Notes: generated by a model not told the origin, from the letters alone. Positions 50,742-59,866 are shown, numbered from the stretch's first letter. The stretch is 64,000 nucleotides of DNA from Mesorhizobium sp. J428 (GCF_024699925.1 NZ_JAJOMX010000001.1:620001-684000); one strand, 5' to 3'. Program-made: numbers and translations.

Positions 50742-53410
50742 CCAGTCTCGTGTCCGCGTCCAAGTTGGCGATTGCCGAAACGCGTCAGCAGGCCCGAAAA
50801 GACGGATCGAAAGGCCACTCCGGTTTTCAGGACGCCTTCCGCGCGTCCGGCGCCGAGCGGCACGGCAGCACAGCCGCGCACGCGCCGGCCCCCTCTTCGC
50901 CTTCGCCGATGCAGGGGCTAGCACAGCGGCTGGATGCGTTCGAGAAGATCGCGGGCCTTGTAGCCGAGAGACCGGCGGAGGCTGGAGGCGAGGTTCCGCA
51001 ACCTGCCGTCGAGCGAGCGAACGCGCGGATCGCGGAAGCCGGGACCCAGTCATCGCCTGCACCGGCGCGGGGGCAGGCGCAACGGCCGGAGACGTTCGAG
51101 AAGGTCGCGGGCCTCGCAAACGAGATGCCTGCGCAGGTCGTAGGCGAGGTTCCACAGCCCACCGTCGCGCGAGCGAACGCGCAGATCACGGAAGCCGGGA
51201 CCCAGTCATCGCCTGCACCGGCGCGGGGGCAGGCGCAGCGGCTGGATGCGTTCGAGAAGATCGCGGGCTTTGTGCCCGAGATACCGGCGGAGGCTGGAGG
51301 CGAGGTTCCGCTGCCCGTCGTCGAGCGAGCGAACGCGCGGATCACGGAAGCCGTGACCCAGTCATCGCCTGAGCCGGCGCAGGGACCGACGCAGCAGCTG
51401 GACACGTTCGAGAAGATCGCGAGCCTTGTAGCCGAGAGGCCGGCGGAGGCTGGAGGCGAGGTTCCCCAGCCCGCCGTCGAGCGAGCGAACGCGCAGATCA
51501 CGGAAGCACCGGCCCAGTCATCGCCCGCGCCGGCGCGGGGGCAGGCGCAACGGCTGGACACGTTCGAGAAGATCGCAGACTTGACGGACGATACGCCGGC
51601 GGGAGATGCGGCCGAAGTTCCGCAGCGCACTGTTGAGCGAACGAAGGCGCCGATCGCGCAGGCGGCCGTCCCCCTTTCGCCCTTTGACGAAGCGGCCCCC
51701 GCGACGAATGTCAGGGCAGGCGACGGAAACGCCATCGCCGGCGACGCCATGCCGAAGCTTGCACAGACGATTGCCGAAGATGCGGGCGCGCAGGTCGAAC
51801 AGGTCGCCGATCCTGATGTCACCTTTGACGCGGACCCACCGCTGACCAACGACAGGATCGGGCGCACCAAGATGGACGACACAGCCAAGGCAGATGCCCG
51901 CCTTACGCCCCCCTCCACTGACGAGAAGGGCAAGCCGGCGCCGAGGGCGGATATGCGGCCCGCACCGGTCGAGGTCGATACGGAAGCCGCGGAAGTCTCC
52001 GACACGACAGACAAGCTTGAACCGGCGTCGGAACCCGAGATCCCCGATACGGCGGCCGTGAAGACGGATGCCATGCCGAAACAGCCGGAGGCGGCGGCGA
52101 CATGGTTGCCGTTGCATGATGCCAGCGCAGCGGCGCCGACGCAGAAGCCGAACGACGACAGACCGGCCGAGACGGTCGCCAAGGCTGCCTCTGACACGAA
52201 GGCAATTCCGGCGTCGAATGCTCCGCGCGAGCCGGCAGCGAGCATGGTCACGGAGGCTGCTGTACATGACGTCGCCGCGCCTGACGATGCAACCGCCTCG
52301 GATGCGCCCCACTCCGCGCCCGCGGTCACAGGACCGGCCTCCGTCAAGCCAGCCGCCCACGCCACCGCAACCGACGCGCAGGCGCGAAAGTCCCCGCCGG
52401 CCGCAGACGTCGCAACCGGCCCGACCAGCAAGCCGGCGCAGGCCATGGCATCGGGCGACAATCGCATCGATCGACAGGATGTGTCCCGGCCAGCCCCCGG
52501 CAGTGCATCGGATCAGGCCAAGGTCTCCATGAACGCAGCGGCCCAGGCGCAGCCGGCGCCGCGTGGGACCGGAGGCGATAGCGACGACCGCAGGACTCCC
52601 GAGCGCGCGGCATCCGCTCGTGCTACCTCCACAGCCACAACACCTGCCCCAACTGCCACAACGCCTGCGCCTGCTTCTCGCCCGGCCCAGGCAGCGGATG
52701 CCACCGCCGTGCATCCAGGATCGCCGTCCGCACCGGCAAACGAGCGCGTCCAATCCGTGGAGGAACCGGCCGAGAAGGAGCCGGTCCGCAGCGAAGCAGG
52801 CGACGACGCGAAGCCGGCCGTTTCCGGCGATGCGCGCCCGGCCGATGCTGCTCGTCCCGCGCCCGCCGCGGTGACGGCGGTTTCCATGCAGACCCAGCCG
52901 GCCGCTCCCGCCGCGCCAGCGGCTGCCGTGATCGCTACGGTCCGCGCCGACGCCTCCTGGGCAGCCTATTTCCGCGATACCCAGCCGGGAGCCGGCGCTC
53001 CGGTCAACTCGCTGAAGATCCAGCTCAACCCGCTGGAACTCGGAAACGTGACCGCCCACCTCAGGGTCAAGGACGACGCGGTGTCGGTGGAGCTGACGGC
53101 GGAGACCGCCGACGCACAGCGCCAGCTTGCCACGGATGCCGACACGATCGCGAAATCGCTGCGCGCGCTCGGCATCGACGTCGATCGCGTGACCGTGCAG
53201 CTCTCCGCCCGCGCGGACGCGCAGCCGCAGGCCGATGCCTCGAGCCAGCCGCGCCAGCAGGGCTTCGCTGCCGACAGCGGCGCGGGCAGCGCGCGCGAAC
53301 AGGACGGCGGGTCGCGCCGGGAACAGCAAAGGCATTCCGGCGAGCCGGCTCCGCCATCCGGGCAGTCCGCGGCCTCTTCGAACAGGAGCGCATCCGCACG
53401 CTACATCTAG
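50738..53410 (+). CDS. fliK: FliK (MotD), flagellar hook-length control protein with tandem repeats
   Basis: An 890-aa protein, much longer than rhizobial FliK proteins as I remember them (about 450-500 aa). The C-terminal Flg_hook domain, about residues 745-830, has LKIQLNPLELGNVTAHLRVK and SLRALGIDVDRVTVQLSAR, the part that triggers the FlhB substrate switch. The N-terminal ruler region contains five tandem copies of a 52-residue unit starting at residues 63, 115, 167, 219 and 271, followed by 350 residues of Pro/Ala/Asp-rich disordered sequence. MotD of Sinorhizobium was reassigned as FliK. Last gene of the fliF operon. Confidence 0.92.
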   Translation: MTSLVSASKLAIAETRQQARKDGSKGHSGFQDAFRASGAERHGSTAAHAPAPSSPSPMQGLAQRLDAFEKIAGLVAERPAEAGGEVPQPAVERANARIAEAGTQSSPAPARGQAQRPETFEKVAGLANEMPAQVVGEVPQPTVARANAQITEAGTQSSPAPARGQAQRLDAFEKIAGFVPEIPAEAGGEVPLPVVERANARITEAVTQSSPEPAQGPTQQLDTFEKIASLVAERPAEAGGEVPQPAVERANAQITEAPAQSSPAPARGQAQRLDTFEKIADLTDDTPAGDAAEVPQRTVERTKAPIAQAAVPLSPFDEAAPATNVRAGDGNAIAGDAMPKLAQTIAEDAGAQVEQVADPDVTFDADPPLTNDRIGRTKMDDTAKADARLTPPSTDEKGKPAPRADMRPAPVEVDTEAAEVSDTTDKLEPASEPEIPDTAAVKTDAMPKQPEAAATWLPLHDASAAAPTQKPNDDRPAETVAKAASDTKAIPASNAPREPAASMVTEAAVHDVAAPDDATASDAPHSAPAVTGPASVKPAAHATATDAQARKSPPAADVATGPTSKPAQAMASGDNRIDRQDVSRPAPGSASDQAKVSMNAAAQAQPAPRGTGGDSDDRRTPERAASARATSTATTPAPTATTPAPASRPAQAADATAVHPGSPSAPANERVQSVEEPAEKEPVRSEAGDDAKPAVSGDARPADAARPAPAAVTAVSMQTQPAAPAAPAAAVIATVRADASWAAYFRDTQPGAGAPVNSLKIQLNPLELGNVTAHLRVKDDAVSVELTAETADAQRQLATDADTIAKSLRALGIDVDRVTVQLSARADAQPQADASSQPRQQGFAADSGAGSAREQDGGSRREQQRHSGEPAPPSGQSAASSNRSASARYI
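50924..51703 (+). repeat. Five tandem 156-bp repeats inside fliK
   Basis: In-frame units begin at 50924, 51080, 51236, 51392 and 51548, each exactly 156 bp (52 codons). Each carries a TTCGAGAAG core (F-E-K) and, except the last, the GGCGAGGTTCC and GAGCGAGCGAAC blocks nearly unchanged. Units 1-4 are nearly identical over long stretches at DNA level; unit 5 is degenerate. The repeat lies in the ruler region of FliK. Confidence 0.92.
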
Positions 53411-53491
53411 CCGGACGGCATCGTTCGACCTCCCGAAACGACCTCCGGCAAGCCGTTCGAATCAATCGGCGATTGCTCCCGGAAAATATGG

Positions 53492-53507
53492 TTAACGAGT
53501 GGTTAAC
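53492..53507 (+). promoter_or_regulatory. CtrA-type box upstream of rem
   Basis: TTAA at 53492-53495, 7 nt (CGAGTGG), TTAAC at 53503-53507: a perfect TTAA-N7-TTAAC box. A further TTAAC half-site lies at 53549-53553. It is 129 nt before the rem ATG, in the intergenic region after fliK. Confidence 0.7.
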
Positions 53508-53635
53508 GACCGCGCCCGAAGGGGCCGCGGGCGATACCCTAATTATGGTTAACAAGAATTCACGGATGTTCGCGATTCCGGCCCGGGGCTACCCCTTTTG
53601 ACAGAAGTGGGGCTTCTGATTCGTGGGGCGGGACA

Positions 53636-54313
53636 ATGATCGTTATCGTGGACGAGCGCGAGCTCGTAAAAGGCGGATTCAGTTCGCTTTTCAGCCGTGA
53701 AGGTGTCGCCAGCGCGGGCTTTCTTCCGGGCGAGTTCGACGAGTGGATCGACACCGCCGCGCAGCCCGACCTGAAAGCGGTCTCCGCGGTGCTGATCGGC
53801 GAGTGCGGCGAGCACGATCTGTCGCCGCGCCGCATCCGCGACCGCACCGCCGCCCCGGTGATTGCGCTCAGCGAACAGCACTCGCTGGAGAACACGCTCA
53901 AGTTGTTCGAGGCGGGTGTCGACGACGTCATCCGCAAGCCTGTCCACATCCGCGAGATCCTCGCCCGCGTCTGCGCCATCCGCCGCCGCGGCGCCGAAGA
54001 GGCAAGCTATGCCGAGGTCGGACCGATGCGCATCTACATGGACGGCCGCGACCCCGAGATCGACGGCGCGCCGCTGCCACTGCCGCGCCGCGAGCGCCGC
54101 ATCCTCGAATACCTGGCGACCAATTCCGGCCGCCGCGTCACCAAGGCACAGGTCTTCAACGCGATCTACGGCGTGTTCGACGAGGACGTCGAGGAGAACG
54201 TCGTCGAGAGCCACATCTCGAAGCTGCGCAAGAAACTGCGCGAGAAGATGGGCTTCGATCCGATCGAATCCAAGCGCTTCCTGGGCTATCGCCTCGCCAC
54301 ACAGGCTGCCTGA
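53636..54313 (+). CDS. rem: Rem, OmpR-like activator of flagellar genes
   Basis: A 225-aa response-regulator-like protein. The receiver domain (residues 1-120) lacks the phospho-accepting Asp: the strand reads [11 protein letters not shown] where a D would be expected. The C-terminal OmpR/PhoB winged helix is complete ([20 protein letters not shown], then [19 protein letters not shown]). In Sinorhizobium Rem is the middle-level regulator, activated by VisNR and switching on class II flagellar genes without phosphorylation. No CAAG-N9-CTA element precedes it; instead a CtrA-type box does. Confidence 0.95.
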   Translation: MIVIVDERELVKGGFSSLFSREGVASAGFLPGEFDEWIDTAAQPDLKAVSAVLIGECGEHDLSPRRIRDRTAAPVIALSEQHSLENTLKLFEAGVDDVIRKPVHIREILARVCAIRRRGAEEASYAEVGPMRIYMDGRDPEIDGAPLPLPRRERRILEYLATNSGRRVTKAQVFNAIYGVFDEDVEENVVESHISKLRKKLREKMGFDPIESKRFLGYRLATQAA

Positions 54314-54332
54314 CCCCGACCCGACAGCCCCG

Positions 54333-54350
54333 CGCAAGTCCCGGGCTGTA
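54333..54350 (+). promoter_or_regulatory. Flagellar upstream element CAAG-N9-GTA (flgE operon)
   Basis: GCGCAAGTCC with CAAG at 54335-54338, 9 nt, then GTAGGCT from 54348, 42 nt before the flgE ATG. This is the only copy with G instead of C at the first base of the second block. Confidence 0.62.
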
Positions 54351-54389
54351 GGCTCATCCTCAGCGGCACCACATCCGAGGAGTAACGGA

Positions 54390-55649
54390 ATGAGTCTTTA
54401 CGGAATGATGCGGACAGGCGTCTCGGGCATGAACGCCCAGTCGAACCGCCTGTCGACAACCGCAGACAACATCGCCAATTCCAGCACCAATGGCTACAAG
54501 CGGGCGAAGGCGGAGTTCTCCAGCCTGGTGCTGCCGAGCACGCCGGGCGCCTACAATTCCGGCGGCGTGACGACCTCCATCCGCTACGCCATCACTGATC
54601 AGGGCGCGCTGCAGTACACCACCTCGATTTCCGACCTCGCGGTCAAAGGCAACGGCATGTTCGTTGTCCAGGATGCGGCCGGAAACTCCTTCATGACCCG
54701 TGCGGGTTCGTTCGTACCCGACGGCAACGGCCAGCTCGTCAATGCGGCAGGCTTCACCCTGATGGGTTATGACGCCTCGAAGGGCGTCCCGACAGCGACC
54801 ACCAACGGCTTCGAAGGCCTTGTTCCGGTCAGCCTGTCGCAGAACGAGCTCAACGCGACTCCGTCGACGAAGGGCTCGATGTCGCTCAACCTGCCCGCGC
54901 TCGCGGAAGATCTCTCGACGGGCGACGTGCCGTCGGACAACCTCGCGACCTCGAAATACACCGCCAAATCGTCGATGCAGGTCTATGACGACCTCGGCGG
55001 CCAGGTCGTGCTCGACATCTACTTCACCAAGACCGGCGCCGACACCTGGGAAGTGGCCGTGTACAACAAGGCCGACGCCGGCACGAACGGCGGTTTCCCC
55101 TACTCGTCGGCGGCGCTGTCCACCGAGACGCTGACCTTTGACCCGACCACAGGCGACTACACCTCGACCAGCCCGACATCAGTGTCGCTGACGATCCCCG
55201 GCGGCCAGGCCTTCACGATCGACCTGGAGAATGCGACGCAGCTCAAGGCGGACTACACGCTGTTCGACTCCTGGTCGAACGGCAACGCCCCGAGCTCGAT
55301 CGAGCAGATCACCATCGACGGCGATGGCACCCTTTACGCCCAGTACGGTGACGGCACCACCAAGGCGCTCTACCGCATCCCGTTGGCCACCACGCGAAGC
55401 GACGACATGCTGACGGTGCTGCCCGGCAATGTCTACAGGCCGAGCAACGAGTCCGGCTCGGTGCTGGTCGGCTTCCCCGAGGACGGCACGTTCGGCTCGG
55501 TCGTGTCGGGCGCACTGGAGAACTCCAATGTCGACATCGCCGACGAGCTCACCAGCATGATCGAGGCGCAGCGCAGCTATACCGCCAATTCCAAGGTTTT
55601 CCAGACAGGCGCCGACCTGATGGACATCCTTGTGAATCTGAAGCGCTAG
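54390..55649 (+). CDS. flgE: Flagellar hook protein FlgE
   Basis: A 419-aa hook protein. The N-terminus has GMMRTGVSGMNAQSNRLSTT and the rod/hook motif ADNIANSSTNGYKRAKAEF. The C-terminus is GALENSNVDIADELTSMIEA followed by QRSYTANSKVFQTGADLM. The ATG at 54390 follows GAGGAG. Earlier in-frame starts lie in the rem gene and are rejected. It builds the hook whose length is measured by FliK, encoded upstream. Confidence 0.96.
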   Translation: MSLYGMMRTGVSGMNAQSNRLSTTADNIANSSTNGYKRAKAEFSSLVLPSTPGAYNSGGVTTSIRYAITDQGALQYTTSISDLAVKGNGMFVVQDAAGNSFMTRAGSFVPDGNGQLVNAAGFTLMGYDASKGVPTATTNGFEGLVPVSLSQNELNATPSTKGSMSLNLPALAEDLSTGDVPSDNLATSKYTAKSSMQVYDDLGGQVVLDIYFTKTGADTWEVAVYNKADAGTNGGFPYSSAALSTETLTFDPTTGDYTSTSPTSVSLTIPGGQAFTIDLENATQLKADYTLFDSWSNGNAPSSIEQITIDGDGTLYAQYGDGTTKALYRIPLATTRSDDMLTVLPGNVYRPSNESGSVLVGFPEDGTFGSVVSGALENSNVDIADELTSMIEAQRSYTANSKVFQTGADLMDILVNLKR

Positions 55650-55680
55650 CTGAAGGTCTGCCGGGGGGCAGGGCCGACGG

Positions 55681-57150
55681 ATGTCGCTTACGACCGCACT
55701 CAACATCGCGAAACAGTCGCTTCAGTCGACGTCGCGCCAGACTGCGGTCGTCTCGCAGAACATCTCGAACGCGAGCAATTCAGACTATGTACGGCGCAAC
55801 GCCGTCGTCTCGAGCGAGGCGCCGGGCGCGCGCGTCGTCCTCATCCAGCGCGCGGCCAACGAGGCGCTGTTCCGCGCCAACCTCTCCGCGGTCTCATCCT
55901 ACGAAGGCCAGGGGACGCTGCGCACGAGCATAGATTCGCTCGCGCTGGCGGTGAACGGTGTCGACAACGCCAACTCGGCCGCTACCGCGCTCGGATCGCT
56001 CTACGAGGCGATCCAGCTCTATTCGAACAATCCGGCCAACACCTCGCTCGGCGAGAACGCCATCGAGGCGGCGCGCCAGGTGGTGCGTTCGCTGAACGAG
56101 GGCACGGCCGCCGTCAGCTCCCAGCGCACCAATGCCGACATGCAGATCTCGGTCGCCGTCGGCGAGCTGAACGGCCTGCTGGCTGACTTCCAGTCTGCCA
56201 ACAGCGCGATCGTGGCCGGCACCCAGACCGGCCGCGACGTTTCCGACCAGCTCGACCAGCGCGACGCGCTGTTGAAGAAGATCGCGCAATATGTGCCGAT
56301 CTCGACCATCACGCGCGAAAACAACGACATGGTGCTCACCACCGCGTCGGGCGCGATCCTGTTCGAGACGACGCCGCGCTCGGTGACCTTCCAGCCGAAG
56401 CCCGGCTATGACGCCTCGACCACCGGCAACGCCGTCTACATCGACGGGGTGCCGCTGCAGGCCGGCATCGGCGGCGACACCAACGCGACGGGCAAGATCG
56501 CCGCCTACCTGCAGCTCCGCGACACGGTCGCGCCCGCGGTCCAGGCCCAGCTCGACGAGGTCGCGCGCGGCGTCATCAGGGCCTTCGCAGAGACGGACCA
56601 GACCGGAACCGATCCGGATCTCGCCGGCCTGTTCACCTGGAGCGGCGGACCGGCCCTGCCCGCGGACGGCACGCTGTCGCCCGGGATCGCAGGCTCGATC
56701 GCGGTCAACGCGGCGATGGATTCGCAGCAGGGCGGCAATCCGACCGTCCTGCGCGACGGCGGCGCCAACGGCGCGGACTATGTCGCGAACACCGCCGGGA
56801 ACGCGTCGTTCTCGTCCCTGCTGATCGGCTATTCGAGCAAGCTGGACGAGACGATCCCCTTCGACGCGTCAGCGGGCGTCGGCGCCAGCGCCAGCGTGAT
56901 GGAATACTCCTCCAGCATCATCGGCTGGCTGGAGAACCTTCGCCAGCAGGCCACGGCGGCCGAGGAGACCAAGGGCGCGCTCGTGTCACGCACCGCGGAA
57001 GCACTGTCGAACGACACCGGGGTGAACATGGACCAGGAAATGTCGCTCCTAATCGAGCTGGAACACTCATCGATGCGTCTGCCCGTCTCCTCAAGGCCGT
57101 CGACGAAATGCTGGCCAACCTCATTTCGATGGTGGGGTAACGGGCGATGA
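55681..57150 (+). CDS. flgK: Hook-filament junction protein FlgK, 3' end frameshifted
   Basis: A hook-associated protein of about 486 aa. The N-terminus SLTTALNIAKQSLQSTSRQT and VVSQNISNASNSDYVRRNAV and the body match FlgK. After LLIELEHSS (near 57070) the reading switches into nonsense ending at 57150. The correct ending, ASARLLKAVDEMLANLISMV, stands in the next frame and stops at TAA 57138-57140. One missing base in CACTCATCGATGCG accounts for this. FlgK needs its C-terminal helix to sit in the hook, so the true product is probably intact and the deletion an error. Confidence 0.9.
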   Translation: MSLTTALNIAKQSLQSTSRQTAVVSQNISNASNSDYVRRNAVVSSEAPGARVVLIQRAANEALFRANLSAVSSYEGQGTLRTSIDSLALAVNGVDNANSAATALGSLYEAIQLYSNNPANTSLGENAIEAARQVVRSLNEGTAAVSSQRTNADMQISVAVGELNGLLADFQSANSAIVAGTQTGRDVSDQLDQRDALLKKIAQYVPISTITRENNDMVLTTASGAILFETTPRSVTFQPKPGYDASTTGNAVYIDGVPLQAGIGGDTNATGKIAAYLQLRDTVAPAVQAQLDEVARGVIRAFAETDQTGTDPDLAGLFTWSGGPALPADGTLSPGIAGSIAVNAAMDSQQGGNPTVLRDGGANGADYVANTAGNASFSSLLIGYSSKLDETIPFDASAGVGASASVMEYSSSIIGWLENLRQQATAAEETKGALVSRTAEALSNDTGVNMDQEMSLLIELEHSSMRLPVSSRPSTKCWPTSFRWWGNGR

Positions 57151-58196
57151 AATCCTCCTACGTCTCTTCGAACGCGATCAGCCAGGCGCTGCGCTATTCG
57201 ATGATGAAGATGCAGACCGACCTCGTGTCCGCGCAGAAGGAGAGCACGACGCTGCGTGTCGCTGACGTCGGCCTGGCGCTCGGCTCGCGCACCAGCGAGA
57301 CGGTGTCGCTCGCCCGCGACGTCAGCCGCCTCAACGGCATCATCGATTCCAACGCGCTCGTCTCCTCGCGGCTGACCTCGACGCAGGACGTGCTGGGCCA
57401 GCTGACCGCGCAGGCCGAGGAACTGCGCTCGACGCTCGCGGCGGCCGTGTCCGGTTCGTCCGACCGCGGCGTCGTCCAGGCCGGCGGCGCGGCGATGATG
57501 GACCTGCTGACCTCATCGCTGAACACCAGCATCAACGGCCAGTACCTGTTCGCGGGCATCAACACCGACGTGAGACCCGTCTCCGATTTCTCCAATGCCT
57601 CCTCCCCTGCGAGGGCCGCCTTCGACACCGCCTTCCAGACCTATTTCGGCTTCAGCCAAACGCATGCCGACGCGGCCGACATCACGTCGGCCGAGATGGA
57701 AGACTTCCTCACCAACGTGGTCGAACCGCAGTTCCTGGGCGCGGGCTGGGAGACCAACTGGTCGAGCGCGACGGACGAAGGCATCGTCTCGCGCATCGCG
57801 CTCAACGAGACGGCCGAGACCTCGGTCAGCGCCAACATCACTGGCCTGCGTAAGCTCGCGATGGTGTCGGCGATCACCTCCAGCTTCATGCAAGGCAACT
57901 TCAGCGAGGCTGCCACCAAGGCCGTCACCGAACGGGCACTTGCCCTGACGGTCGAGAGCATATCGGACATCACCGACCGGCAGGCGCTGGTCGGCGTGAC
58001 CCAGCAGCGCGTCACCAACGCTTCCGAGCGCATCGACACGCAGATCGGAGTCTTCGAATCCACGATCACCGACATGGAGAGCGTCGACCCCTACGAGGCC
58101 GCCACGCGCGTCTCCGCGCTCGTGTCGCAGATCGAGACCGCCTACGCGCTGACCGCGCGGATCCAGAACCTGAGCCTGCTCAAATACATGAGCTGA
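57147..58196 (+). CDS. flgL: Hook-filament junction protein FlgL
   Basis: A 349-aa flagellin-like hook-associated protein. The N-terminus is AISQALRYSMMKMQTDLVSA followed by LGSRTSETVSLARDVSRLN, and the conserved stretch TSLNTSINGQYLFAGINTDV is present. The C-terminal coil is VSALVSQIETAYALTARIQN followed by LSLLKYMS. It joins FlgK to the first flagellin subunits. It overlaps the (frameshifted) end of flgK by 4 nt as written. Confidence 0.95.
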   Translation: MKSSYVSSNAISQALRYSMMKMQTDLVSAQKESTTLRVADVGLALGSRTSETVSLARDVSRLNGIIDSNALVSSRLTSTQDVLGQLTAQAEELRSTLAAAVSGSSDRGVVQAGGAAMMDLLTSSLNTSINGQYLFAGINTDVRPVSDFSNASSPARAAFDTAFQTYFGFSQTHADAADITSAEMEDFLTNVVEPQFLGAGWETNWSSATDEGIVSRIALNETAETSVSANITGLRKLAMVSAITSSFMQGNFSEAATKAVTERALALTVESISDITDRQALVGVTQQRVTNASERIDTQIGVFESTITDMESVDPYEAATRVSALVSQIETAYALTARIQNLSLLKYMS

Positions 58197-58235
58197 AACT
58201 GAATTCGGACGAGCCATTTCGGGACACGACCAGGC

Positions 58236-58583
58236 ATGTATCAATTCTCCTACGCCGACATTCAGACGGACTCGATCGCCGACGCGAAGGATCGTGAGCG
58301 GCAGGTGCTCGACCGGTCGATCGAACTCCTGATCGAAGCCCGGACCGCCGGGGTCGATTCATTCAAGTCGATCGAGGCGATCCATTTCTCACACAAGGTC
58401 TGGACCACCCTGCTCGAGGACCTCGCCAGCCCCGACAACGAGCTGCCGAAGGAACTGCGTGCGAACCTCATCTCGATCGGCCTGTGGGTGCTGCGCGAAG
58501 CCGAGAACATCCGTCAGGGCACTTCGAACAATTTCGACGGTCTGATCGAGATCTCGCAGATCATCAGGGACGGGCTGCAATGA
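58236..58583 (+). CDS. flaF: Flagellin synthesis regulator FlaF
   Basis: A 115-aa protein, mainly helical: [60 protein letters not shown]. FlaF promotes flagellin synthesis or secretion in Caulobacter, opposite to FlbT. It overlaps flbT by 4 nt, the usual arrangement in Rhizobiales. Confidence 0.92.
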   Translation: MYQFSYADIQTDSIADAKDRERQVLDRSIELLIEARTAGVDSFKSIEAIHFSHKVWTTLLEDLASPDNELPKELRANLISIGLWVLREAENIRQGTSNNFDGLIEISQIIRDGLQ

Positions 58584-59026
58584 AGAACACCCTGAAGATC
58601 TCGCTCAAGCCGAACGAGAAGATCTACATCAACGGCGCCGTGGTGAGGGTCGACCGCAAGGTATCGATCGAGTTCCTCAACGACGTGCAGTTCCTGCTCG
58701 AGAACCATGTCATGCAGCCGGAGAAGGCGTCGACGCCGCTGCGGCAGCTCTATTTCATCGCCCAGATCATCCTGATGACGCCTGGTGCGGCCGAAGAGGC
58801 GCGCGCGATGTTCAGGAAGTCGCTGTCGCTGCTTCTCGCCAACTTCACCGACGACGGCATCCTGGCCGGGTTAAAGGAGATCGACCGGCTCGTGGGCGAG
58901 GATCAGGTCTACGACGCCCTGAAGGCGATCCGCGCGCTGTATCCGATCGAGGCCATGATCCTCGATAGCAGCGCCCCGCGCCGGCCCGTCCAGCGGGAAG
59001 CCTTCGCAGCCGCGGGAGCACGTTGA
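58580..59026 (+). CDS. flbT: Flagellin mRNA regulator FlbT
   Basis: A 148-aa protein with [20 protein letters not shown] at the start and [20 protein letters not shown] and [20 protein letters not shown] in the centre, family hallmarks. FlbT controls flagellin translation through the mRNA leader in Caulobacter; the hairpin at 43539-43560 is a possible target. Its last base overlaps the flgD ATG. Confidence 0.93.
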   Translation: MKNTLKISLKPNEKIYINGAVVRVDRKVSIEFLNDVQFLLENHVMQPEKASTPLRQLYFIAQIILMTPGAAEEARAMFRKSLSLLLANFTDDGILAGLKEIDRLVGEDQVYDALKAIRALYPIEAMILDSSAPRRPVQREAFAAAGAR

Positions 59027-59424
59027 TGTACGTATCCAACTATACCTCGCAGAACACGTCGACATCCTCCACGTCGACGGCGTCGTCCGGCACCATGGTC
59101 GACTACCAGTCCTTCCTGAAGCTGCTCGTCGCCGAGATGAAGAACCAGGATCCGACGAGCCCGATGGAATCGACGGACTATGTCGCGCAGCTCGCCACCT
59201 TCAGCCAGGTCGAGCAGTCGGTGCAGATGAATACGAAGCTCGACAATATCCTCCAGGCCTCTGTCCTGGCGCAGGCGGGATCGCTGATCGGCAAGACCGT
59301 GACCTCGGCCGACGGATCGATGACCGGCACGGTCAAGGAGGTCAAGCTATACAGCGATGGCATCATCGCCGTGCTCGACAACGGCAAAGAGGTCCCTATG
59401 CTTCCGGGCGTCAAGATCAGCTAG
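59026..59424 (+). CDS. flgD: Flagellar hook assembly scaffold FlgD
   Basis: A 132-aa protein, short because it lacks the C-terminal Ig-like domain of enteric FlgD. After a Ser/Thr-rich N-terminus comes the FlgD motif DYQSFLKLLVAEMKNQDPTS followed by PMESTDYVAQLATFSQVEQS. It caps the growing hook. The ATG at 59026 overlaps the flbT stop. Confidence 0.93.
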   Translation: MYVSNYTSQNTSTSSTSTASSGTMVDYQSFLKLLVAEMKNQDPTSPMESTDYVAQLATFSQVEQSVQMNTKLDNILQASVLAQAGSLIGKTVTSADGSMTGTVKEVKLYSDGIIAVLDNGKEVPMLPGVKIS

Positions 59425-59432
59425 GACGACCC

Positions 59433-59699
59433 ATGAACGAGGCCGACGCGCTCGATATCGTCCAGGCCGCCATCTGGACCGTGCTGATTGCGTCTGCGCC
59501 CGCCGTCGTCGCAGCCATGCTGGTCGGCATCGGCATTGCGCTGCTGCAGGCCCTGACGCAGGTGCAGGAAATCACGCTGACCTTCGTGCCCAAGATCGTC
59601 GCGATCCTTCTCGCGCTGGTGCTGACCGGCCCCTTCGTCGGCGCGCAGATCTATGCTTTCTCGGAAGTGGTGTTCCAGCGCATCCAGACAGGCTTTTAG
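59433..59699 (+). CDS. fliQ: Flagellar export gate protein FliQ
   Basis: An 88-aa protein with two membrane helices (IWTVLIASAPAVVAAMLVGI; FVPKIVAILLALVLTGPFVG) and the FliQ motif ALLQALTQVQEITLTFVPK. It is part of the export gate with FliP and FliR. It follows flgD by 8 nt and is the last gene before a 233-nt gap. Confidence 0.95.
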   Translation: MNEADALDIVQAAIWTVLIASAPAVVAAMLVGIGIALLQALTQVQEITLTFVPKIVAILLALVLTGPFVGAQIYAFSEVVFQRIQTGF

Positions 59700-59866
59700 G
59701 AGATCGCCCGGAAACTTTACTCTGACGGCCATCTGACGGCGTTTTCTGCGCTTCCGGTGCTCACGGACCCAAATGCCCGCTGCGCGCGTCGCCTATGGCG
59801 ACCCCGAAACCACCGCCATATGACTCGCCAGAGCAAGTTTCCAGGCAATCTCCAGGCCCACCCTCG

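Noticed and set aside
50924..51703. CRISPR array
   Set aside because: The repeats are 156 bp, contiguous and in frame within a coding sequence, with no spacers and no cas genes.
50827..53335. Two long minus-strand frames over fliK
   Set aside because: They mirror the tandem repeat and biased codon use of fliK. The FliK C-terminal domain and operon context support the plus strand.
59834..59849. Another CAAG (59834-59837) upstream of flhA
   Set aside because: Nine bases later the sequence is AAT, not CTA or GTA, so it does not fit the shared element. The match at 59869 does.
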